Shown in pieces: positions 56,668-64,000 of a stretch of DNA of 64,000 bases. This DNA comes from Amaurobius ferox (lineage: Eukaryota > Arthropoda > Arachnida > Araneae > Amaurobiidae). The DNA is taken from assembly GCA_951213105.1 (NCBI GenBank), contig OX578137.1, forward strand, positions 74,685,104 through 74,749,103, in the 5' to 3' direction. Numbering within the stretch: position 1 is the stretch's first letter; each line of letters begins with the position of its first letter. Both the position numbers and the translations under genes were made by a program. Below the pieces are notes generated by a model, which had not been told where the DNA came from, ran no database searches, and saw nothing but the letters and a program-made list of their open reading frames with translations.

Positions 56668-59054
56668 TCTTAAATAATAAAAGGCAATGTCTGTGTGTGT
56701 GTGTCTGTCTGTCTGTCTTATACACTATACGTTTCGCGACCGCGCGTCGGAGAGCTACGAAATTTGGCAATCGGAGACCCGGGGGGGAGGGAAGGGGACA
56801 CGTGAAAACCGATTTTCAAAATTCTAATTATTTTTTTATTTATTTAATGTTTTATGCGATTTCGACCTTTTTTTGCCCTTTTTTCTCCACGATCCAGACG
56901 TCGTAGAAAAAAACAACTCACACCATCGGAAAGAGCAGACAATTGCGAGTAAAAATATATCAATTTCAAATCTGAATTTCGATTTCTAATATTTTTTAAA
57001 GATTTTAAAACAAAAGTCACTTTTTGCTCAAGAAAACGATTTTTGGTTTTTAAATTCTCGCATCGTGAAAAGTACTCATAATTTCGACTAATAATTTACA
57101 TTTTCAGAAAGGTCAAACATCTGGCATTCTTACAAGTCCAATCTGGTCAGGAAATATTCCGTATTGCCCACAGGATCGGGATTTTAAAAGTTTCCGAATT
57201 TCGATTTCTCGGCGTTCCGCTCGGCGTGCCGCTTCATTTCTCCACCGCTGAAGGAAGGAAGGTGGTGGGTGGGGACGTCAAGGTGGAGGTGACGTCACGG
57301 TTCTGTATATGCATAGCGATGGGTGGGACAATAAGAAACCGAATTAGTTTTTACTTTCCGTTTCCCGCGCTTCCGATTTTAAATGAAATAAGAGCTTAAC
57401 ATATGCACTGTAGAAATTATTATATTTATATTTTAAATGATGGAACGATATGGATTTTTTAAATGGATATTTTAATTTTATGGATATTTTAAATGATGGA
57501 ACGATGGATATTTTAATTTTATGGATATTTTAAATGATGGAACGATGGATATTTAAATTTTATGGATATTTTAAATGATGGAACAATGGAATGAGGATGA
57601 TGGAATTAAGAGCTTAGAGAGCATATGGTCATTTTAAATTGTAAATTAGCGCGCGGGAAGTTAGCGGTAGGCCCGGGTACGATTCCCGCCACTGCCAAAA
57701 CTGCCGAAGTGTTCACGCGGAATACGATCACGTTAAACATGTGGGCCCGTAAGTCCTTCCGAGAGGTTGGTGGTAGGGGAAGGATGGTACGGCCTAAATT
57801 GGGTGAATAAAAAGAAAGTTATGGAGATTGTCGCGGAGGGCGAAGTAGCCCAGTGGTTAGCGCGCGGGAATTGCACGCGGTAGGCCCGGATTCGATTTCC
57901 AAAATTGCCGCCGTGTTCACGCGGAGTACGATCACGCGGAATAAACATGTGTGTCTGTAAGTCCCTTCGAGAGGTTGGTGGTTGGGGAAGGAGGGTACGG
58001 TCCCCGTGGGTGCCTCTCCCACTGGGTTCCGGTCTAAATTCGGTGAATAAAAAGAAAGTTATGGAAAATGTCGCGGAGGGCGAAGTACACCAGTGGTTAG
58101 CGCGCGGGAATTTCACTGGGTAGGCCCGGGTTCGATTCCTGCCACTGCCAAAACTGCAGCCGCGTTCACGCGGAGTACGATCACGTTAAGCATTTTTTGT
58201 TTTTAAATTCTCGCATCGTGAAAAGTACTCATAATTTCGACTAATAATTTACATTTTTAGAAAGCTGAAATATCTGGCATTCTTACAAGTCTAATGTGGT
58301 CCAGAAATAATGAAAATTGCCTTCAGGATGGCAATTTTAAAGACGCCATGATTTTAAATTTCTCGGCGTTCCGTTCGTTTCTCCCCCGCTGAAGCAGGGA
58401 AGGTGGTGGGTGGGGACGTCAAGGTGGAGGTGACGTCACGGTTCTGAATAGAGCGCCTTTGCTCTATATAAATTATTATATTTATATTTTAAATGATGGG
58501 ACGATCTGGATTTTTTAAATGTATATTTTAACTTTTGGATATTTTAATTTTATGGATATTTTAAATGATGGAACAATGAAACAATGGAATGAGGATGATG
58601 GAATTAAGCATATGGTCATTTTAAATTGCAAATTAGCGCGCGGGAAGTTAGCGGTAGGCCCGGGTTCGATTCCCGCCACTGCCAAAACTGCCGCCGTGTT
58701 TACGTGGAATACGATCACGTTAAATATGTGGGTCCGTAAGTCCTTCCGAGAGGTTGGTGGTAGGGGAAGGAGGATACGGCCCCTGTGGATGCCTCCCCCA
58801 CTGGGTTCCCGTCTAAATTGGGTGAATATGTAGAAAGTTATGGAGATTGTCGCGGAGGGCGCGGCAGCCCAGTGGTTAGCGCGCGGGAATTGCACTCAGT
58901 AGGCCCGGGTTCGATTCCCGCCACTGCCAAAACTTACGCCACGTTCACGCAGAGTACGATCACGTTAAACATGTGGGTTCGTGAGTCCTTCCGAGAGGTT
59001 GGTGGTAGGGGAAGGAGGGTACGGTCTAAATTGGGTGAATAAAAAGAGAGTTAT
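56668..59054 (+). mobile_element. second Helitron-type element, two partial units, cut by copia
   Basis: 5' end TCTTAAATAATAAAAGG after A56667, a (TG)n-(TCTG)n tract, the leader (CTCCACGATCCAGACGTCGT), CRE at 57290, an expanded minisatellite (57425-57590) and tRNA-like bodies (57645-58190). At about 58191 the sequence jumps from a tRNA-like body (ATCACGTTAAGCATT) into the leader of another unit (TTTTTAAATTCTCGCATCGT), continuing with CRE at 58431 and bodies to 59054. There copia is inserted after GTTAT. The 3' terminus is outside the window. Confidence 0.8.
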
Positions 59055-59882
59055 TGTCGGCTGCTATTGCTGTGTTAGCTGAGCGACTTGACTAGAAAAA
59101 TTTGAAAGTCATTTGCAGATTTAGCAGTGTTTGGCCATATCCATATCTGAAGTGCTGGTAAAGAAAATTTTGTAGCAGATGATATGCAGTAGTGATGTGT
59201 TTTCTCAAGAAAACAAGCTCGTTAAACACAAACACAATTTATTTGTTGTGAGATCCATTGCATCAGATGAAGTTACAAAATAAAAACACTGTAACATTCG
59301 TTGCAAAGCAAAACTATATACAATGAGCTAGCAAGCTCATGAAAAAGGTTTTAAACAGTCTATGACTAGGCACACACTCTCAGTTACTATAACATCGGTA
59401 AGTAGAAAAACAGCTACTGTACCACACATGCCGTGTACGTTAATGAAGCCACCATCATCAGGTCACACGTCATGGCTTTAGAAGTTAGACTACTCTCTAC
59501 CGATCAAGGTCTGCCTTCCATAAAGGTCTTTCATGTCTACTACATGGTCTGAGAGTCTCACTGACTAAACTCCGAGATCACTAAGGTCTGTCAAGGTCTG
59601 TCGGACTCTCTCTGACTAAGTCCTGCAAAGTCTCTGAATAACTGAGAATGTGTCCTATCATATATACACTGTGATGGGTACGCTCCGGAACACAACCGTT
59701 GACGGCAGCGCCCTCACTATATGCAAAGCAGAATGCGCGCGCGGCGAGATGGCGATTTGCATGAATGGCATGTTCTGTTCCCGTCACGAGTCGTTCACGA
59801 GAACGGTAGAACCATTCTAAAAATGTAAACACGTTCTCGCGATAACGAGAATCGCGACGAAAACAGAACCAAGTTTCCAACA
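59055..59882 (-). repeat. copia 3' LTR, 828 bp
   Basis: Reverse strand begins TGTTGGAAACTTGGTTC directly after the polypurine tract and ends AGCAGCCGACA, giving TGTTGG...CCGACA inverted termini with one mismatch. Contains short repeats of 'GACTCTCTCTGAC/AGGTCTGTC' near 59530-59640 and GC-rich blocks, one with a CGCGCGCG run. Confidence 0.75.
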
Positions 59883-59885
59883 ATC

Positions 59886-59894
59886 GGCCCCCTC
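59886..59894 (-). promoter_or_regulatory. polypurine tract (plus-strand primer)
   Basis: GAGGGGGCC on the minus strand three bases before the LTR start; typical position and composition for LTR retrotransposon second-strand priming. Confidence 0.65.
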
Positions 59895-60099
59895 ATGCAA
59901 AACCCCAAATCTCGGCGCACGTGCTATCAATCAATGAAATTATTCTAAAAAACATAACAGCAAAAATGTCAAGTTCTTTAGTATCCAGCAAAAACATAAA
60001 GTATATATATTACTTTTCATGTTAAGCAAAAAAAAATTTATCATTGAAAGAAAAATTTAGATATCATTGAAACACTAAGTTCCAAAAAATTTAATTTAA

Positions 60100-60575
60100 G
60101 TCAAAATTTAAGTTTCAAGAAATTTAAGTATAATAATTTAAATTTAACATTTAAGATTAAAAATTTCACTATAAATATCAAATTTAATTTGTGTAGAAAA
60201 TTTTATGTATAATTATTAAATTTAACATTTAAGATTAAAAAATTTCACTATAAATATTAAATTCAAGTATGTAGAAAATTTTATGTATAATTATTAAATT
60301 TAACATTTAAGATTAAAAATTTCACTATAAATATCAAATTCAATTTGTGTAGAAAATTTCATGTATAATTATTAAATTTAACATTTAAGATTAAAAATTT
60401 CACTATAAATATCAAATTCAATTTGTGTAGAAAATTTCATGTATAATTATTAAATTTAACATTTAAGATTAAAAATTTTACTATAAATATCAAATTCAAT
60501 TTGTGTAGAAAATTTCATGTATAATTATTAAATTTAACATTTAAGATTAAAAAAAATTTACTATAAATATTAAAT
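60100..60575. repeat. 78-bp AT-rich tandem repeat, six units
   Basis: TAACATTTAAGATTAAA recurs at 60145, 60223, 60301, 60379, 60457 and 60535, exactly 78 bp apart. Units differ by a few bases. It lies between the copia ORF and its PPT. Confidence 0.95.
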
Positions 60576-60975
60576 TCAATTATGGCTGTTCATTATCTCT
60601 GTCCAAGACCAGTATACATAATTAATACTAATAGCAATGACACAGATAATGAAAGATTTTTTTTTCTTTTCTGTGTTGTATTCATATACAAATTTGAATA
60701 AGTGGTTTGTCAATGAATCATAGCCAAGTGTATGATAACAAGGAGTAAACACACAAAATAATACACATAAGCATAACTGTCTTATGCGGGAATTGAAAAC
60801 ATGGATATATATATACATTCAGTGTAATGTGAAAAATTTTAGAAAGTTCATTGTAAACAATACACATATATATACTCTAGATACAATTATCTGCATCACA
60901 GAGGGAGGAGTAAATTATACGATATCCTAACCATATTTTGTAAAAGAAAGAAAAAAAAATTTAGAAGTTACAAAT

Positions 60976-63867
60976 TTAATCATTTTTGTTTTTGGAAATT
61001 TGATTACAAAAATTTAATGCTAAAAATTCCTCAAACATTTGGCAAATCTTATTAATGTACTGCCTATGATGTATAAAAATTTTGTTATTGATTTCAGCAA
61101 ATTCCACACCTAACAGTTTTTGGACCTTCCCTAGAGATTTGATATCAAATTCTCCCTTTAGCAAAGAAACTACATGATCAATATCACCTATTATTTCTAT
61201 GTTGCTTGCCTCTGGCCTGGATTTGATATCCCTCTTTTCTCTGAAGTTAAACAAATTTTGGTCATAATGTATGTTAGCCTTAGCACAGAATTTTTTAACA
61301 TCATTATGACTTCTCAGCCTATGTTTATCACCCCTCACTGAGTAGTAAACATCAGTTCGAGTTCCATCAGGCCTGGGTACAGCTTTCCTTTCCCAATCTA
61401 TGTTTGAACAGGGGGTCAGATCGGAATCAGCAGGAGAGTCCTCTTCCTCACTAGTATGACTAGTGTCATGGCTCTCACCTGCTTCTTCCTCTGACTCACT
61501 ATCCAAACATCCCGATCCTGAATCTGATGTTCGAGTAAAACCCGATTTCTTTTGGGTGAAGTTTCTAGGTCGAATGGGGTCCAGGACGCCTTCCGCTGCT
61601 TCCATCTCCTCAAAACGGACATTGCTTATTTCTAATATTTTTCCTTCTTTCACAAGAAGAATTCTATAGCCCCTGGTATTTTCTGCATATCCTACCATAA
61701 CTCCCAGTTGAGCTCTTAGGTCTAGCTTCTTCCTAAGCTGTTTTGCAATACCAGCATAAGCCTTACATCCAAAAACTCTGAGATGGGATACAGCAGGCTT
61801 CTTCCCATAGTACAATTCGTGTGGAGTTTTAACTTTAAATTTATGGCAAATCCTGTTCTTTGTATAAGTAAAACATAGGATTGCCTCTGCCCACATTTTG
61901 TCACCAACTTTGCTTTGATTAAGCATTGCCTTGACACAATCTAACGCTGTCAGGTTGAATCTTTCAGATACCCCGTTTTGTTCGGGTGTATAAGTGTTAG
62001 ATCGTTCATGCTTAATCCCTAACTTTTTCAAAAAAGCTTTAAATTGACCGTGACAAAATTCCATGCCGTTATCAGTACGGATGCACAAAATCTTTTTGCC
62101 TAATTGTCTCTCCTGACAAGCTTGAAAATCCTGAAAAACTTTGAACACATCTGATTTTTGTTTTAAAATAAAAACAAACACCTTGCGGCTAAAATCGTCT
62201 GTAATAGTCAAGAAGTATTTGTTTCCCCCCAATGAAGCTACAGGCATTGGACCACAAACGTCCATGTGCAGTAATTGCAAAGGTTCTGTAGATCTAATCC
62301 TGCCTATTGGTTTGTACGAAACTCTTTTAGATTTTGCAAGTTTGCAATGAATGCAATTTACTTTTGCATATTTTAATTTTGGGAGTCCGTTTGCCGCGGA
62401 AACTTTACTTGTTTGGTGCAAGTAGTCTGAGTTAATATGGCCATATCTTCTATGCCATAATTCAGTTTTGTTCAGAATTTCAACTGTTGAACCACTAATT
62501 TTATTTGACTTTGATTTTAAATCAGATTTGTTTTTCCTTTTATTCAAGTTAGGCCTAATTTTGTTTTGACTTTGACTATTTGTTGCAGGGGTTTTTCTAA
62601 CCTGTTTAGAATTTTTGTCCCTATCCTGATCTCCTTTACGGCCCTCAACACTACTATTTAAACTTTTAGTTGAGTACTGTGGTTTTAAGAAATACAATCC
62701 TTCTTTACGTTTAGCGTAAAAGAAATTTTCTCCCTCAGGAGTCTTAAACCATAGAACACCTTTGGCTGCACTAAAAGAATAGCCCTGCTCTTCTAATACA
62801 GATGCGGCCAACAAGTTACGCCGTAATTTTGGTGAATACATAACATTTTGTAACACAATATTATTTGTATGATCTTTAAATTTAACATACATGTTCACCG
62901 TTCCAATAGCCTCAACTGGGCTTTCCATATCACCCACTGCTAGCGACATAGATGTATCCTTACATTTATCAAATTTTGAAAACATTTTAACATCATTACA
63001 AAAGTGTCGCGTAGCAGCGGTGTCAATCACCCAGCTGAGCCTATTGTCAGGATTATCAACAATATTAGCTTCTACATTTATATTTGAAAATACTTCAATA
63101 ATACTAGAGCTAGTCATCTTTTTCAATTTTGGGCATTGTGCCTTTACATGACCATTTTTATTACACATAAAACATGGTCCTATGACCTTAATAGACTTTT
63201 TAACTTTGGTAACATTTTTGCATTTAGCGTTAACATTTGAAAAATATACAGATGAATTGGAACTTACATTATTATTGTCATGATCCTTCCTCAACTGTCT
63301 AATCCTGCCCTCCTCCAGAGACAGTTCTTTCTGAATTTTATCCAATTTAAAATCAGTATCGCTCCAGCGATAAATGATTTGGATGATACTCTGGTACTGG
63401 GCTGGGAGATACCGGATGGCTTGGAATGCCACGTACACATCCTCCACGGGGTGATTCACGTTCTTGAGCTTGGTGACAGCTTTCCTTATCCTCGTACAGA
63501 ATATGTCGATGGGCTCCTCGATTTCCGGGCGTAGACTGAAAAACTCGTCCAACAGATGAACTAAATTAGCGCGCGTTGGGGCCTCAAAATGCGCCTCCAA
63601 CTTCTCCCACGCGTCCGCCGGGCTGTCGTCGATGTCGAGCAGTTCTCTGTACTCCGCCGAGATATTTCGAAACAGGATGGAAAGTGCGCGGTCGCTGCTG
63701 CGCATGTACTCCTCTCGCTCGCGGCGTGACGTAGATTCGTCGACTGGTAATGCAGTACGGTTGATGTGGCCGTAACATCCTTCTCCTTTCAGGATAAATG
63801 AAATTTCATTACGCCAGGTGACGTAATTGTCCCTGTTTAACGCTTCTATGCCGTTGCTCACCGCCAT
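60976..63867 (-). CDS. copia gag-protease-integrase polyprotein with RT mostly deleted
   Basis: 963 codons, no internal stop, start ATG 63867. Gag (about 1-200, ALNRDNYVTWRNEI start, UBN2-like); CCHC zinc knuckle C232-x2-C-x4-H-x4-C245; protease WVIDTAATRHF near 279-289 (DTA at 282-284 in place of the common DTG/DSG); pre-integrase HHCC (WHRRYGH 471-477, C505, C508); integrase core D536, D599, E635 (LHMDVCGP, IRTDNGMEF, TPEQNGVSERF; D-x35-E). The C-terminus (890-945) is only the end of the RT palm (FDIKSLGKVQKLLGVEF, HHRQYI..I). RT fingers, the YVDD motif and all of RNase H are missing, so an in-frame internal deletion near residue 888 removed them. The copy cannot reverse-transcribe itself, but could make gag, protease and integrase if transcribed. 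Confidence 0.88.
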   Translation of the reverse strand: MAVSNGIEALNRDNYVTWRNEISFILKGEGCYGHINRTALPVDESTSRREREEYMRSSDRALSILFRNISAEYRELLDIDDSPADAWEKLEAHFEAPTRANLVHLLDEFFSLRPEIEEPIDIFCTRIRKAVTKLKNVNHPVEDVYVAFQAIRYLPAQYQSIIQIIYRWSDTDFKLDKIQKELSLEEGRIRQLRKDHDNNNVSSNSSVYFSNVNAKCKNVTKVKKSIKVIGPCFMCNKNGHVKAQCPKLKKMTSSSIIEVFSNINVEANIVDNPDNRLSWVIDTAATRHFCNDVKMFSKFDKCKDTSMSLAVGDMESPVEAIGTVNMYVKFKDHTNNIVLQNVMYSPKLRRNLLAASVLEEQGYSFSAAKGVLWFKTPEGENFFYAKRKEGLYFLKPQYSTKSLNSSVEGRKGDQDRDKNSKQVRKTPATNSQSQNKIRPNLNKRKNKSDLKSKSNKISGSTVEILNKTELWHRRYGHINSDYLHQTSKVSAANGLPKLKYAKVNCIHCKLAKSKRVSYKPIGRIRSTEPLQLLHMDVCGPMPVASLGGNKYFLTITDDFSRKVFVFILKQKSDVFKVFQDFQACQERQLGKKILCIRTDNGMEFCHGQFKAFLKKLGIKHERSNTYTPEQNGVSERFNLTALDCVKAMLNQSKVGDKMWAEAILCFTYTKNRICHKFKVKTPHELYYGKKPAVSHLRVFGCKAYAGIAKQLRKKLDLRAQLGVMVGYAENTRGYRILLVKEGKILEISNVRFEEMEAAEGVLDPIRPRNFTQKKSGFTRTSDSGSGCLDSESEEEAGESHDTSHTSEEEDSPADSDLTPCSNIDWERKAVPRPDGTRTDVYYSVRGDKHRLRSHNDVKKFCAKANIHYDQNLFNFREKRDIKSRPEASNIEIIGDIDHVVSLLKGEFDIKSLGKVQKLLGVEFAEINNKIFIHHRQYINKICQMFEEFLALNFCNQISKNKND

Positions 63868-64000
63868 AGTCTTTAACTGTGACTAGAGTGCGTTGTTTAC
63901 CTTTCTGCTTGATGCAAATGGCGCCGGTCGCGGCCCCCGTCGATGGAATTCACAACTCTTCACTGCTGCTTTATCACGGGTAAAAGTTATGGCCTTGACA
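63868..64000 (-). other. copia 5' leader, to window edge
   Basis: Upstream of the ORF on the reverse strand; GC-richer than the surroundings. No LTR terminus (expected TGTCGGCTG on the plus strand) is reached before base 64000, so the primer-binding site is not identified. Confidence 0.5.

Larger units (their letters stand above)
59055..63867 (-). mobile_element. Ty1/copia-type LTR retrotransposon, 5' LTR outside window
   Basis: Reverse strand: polyprotein (63867-60976), 3' non-coding region with tandem repeats (60100-60575), a polypurine tract (59894-59886) and 3' LTR (59882-59055). The 5' leader continues past 64000, where the 5' LTR is expected. It is inserted in a tRNA-like body of the second Helitron; the 5 bp next to the LTR are GTTAT. 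Confidence 0.9.

Noticed and set aside
60100..60575. CRISPR-like array (regular 78-bp repeats)
   Set aside because: Repeats are contiguous without unique spacers and lie within a eukaryotic retrotransposon.
63960..64000. copia 5' LTR end or primer-binding site at the window edge
   Set aside because: The expected LTR terminus TGTCGGCTG does not appear; a GTTATGG near the edge is too short to call.

Overview
This is a repeat-rich, AT-rich stretch of animal nuclear DNA, most likely from a spider or other arachnid. No gene is complete and undamaged. The evidence for the host is indirect: a LINE reverse transcriptase/RNase H, a transposase fragment with a DUF4817-type helix-turn-helix, a copia polyprotein and a Penelope-like retroelement, all of kinds I recognise from spider genomes, plus long (TA)n tracts. 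The only likely host exon is one of 177 bp at 50004-50180. It encodes part of the ELM2 region of an Atrophin/RERE (Grunge) homologue, so at least part of the window may be intron of that gene.

Layout. 1-5.1 kb: 3' end of a Penelope-like RT, (TA)n tracts, and a TIR transposon that keeps only its helix-turn-helix ORF. 5.3-7.0 kb: a diverged direct duplication and a palindrome-headed repeat. 7.6-12.1 kb (minus strand): a LINE nested in another LINE, next to a gag-like pseudogene. 13.6-18.6 kb: unassigned repeats, then a short retroposon whose 5' part is derived from 5S rRNA and whose body is tRNA-like, with a 14-bp target duplication. 20.5-40.6 kb: a broken THAP gene fragment interrupted by a 19.1-kb insertion (20898-40009). 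40.7-50 kb: mariner and Tc1 pseudogenes, truncated SINEs and low-complexity duplications. 51.7 kb: an uninterrupted paralogue of the 19.1-kb insertion site. 52.7-55.1 kb: a tandem duplication carrying foldback MITEs. 55.3-59.05 kb: Penelope-like fragments cut by a second Helitron-type element. 59.05-64 kb (minus strand): a copia retrotransposon with its 3' LTR and a 963-codon ORF that has lost most of the RT.

The central object is the 19.1-kb insertion. It starts with TC, ends in a GC hairpin plus CTAG, and lies between A and T, as a Helitron does. It consists of about six tandem or partly tandem units with no Rep/helicase. Each unit carries a CRE-TATA-like module and a block of tRNA-like SINE bodies with repeated pol III A/B boxes. 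One unit is interrupted by a 6.7-kb P-element-like transposon whose two-exon THAP transposase is open except for one TGA codon. The paralogous empty site at 51807/51808 gives the insertion boundaries to the base.

All calls come from reading the sequence and recalling protein families; no database or alignment program was used.
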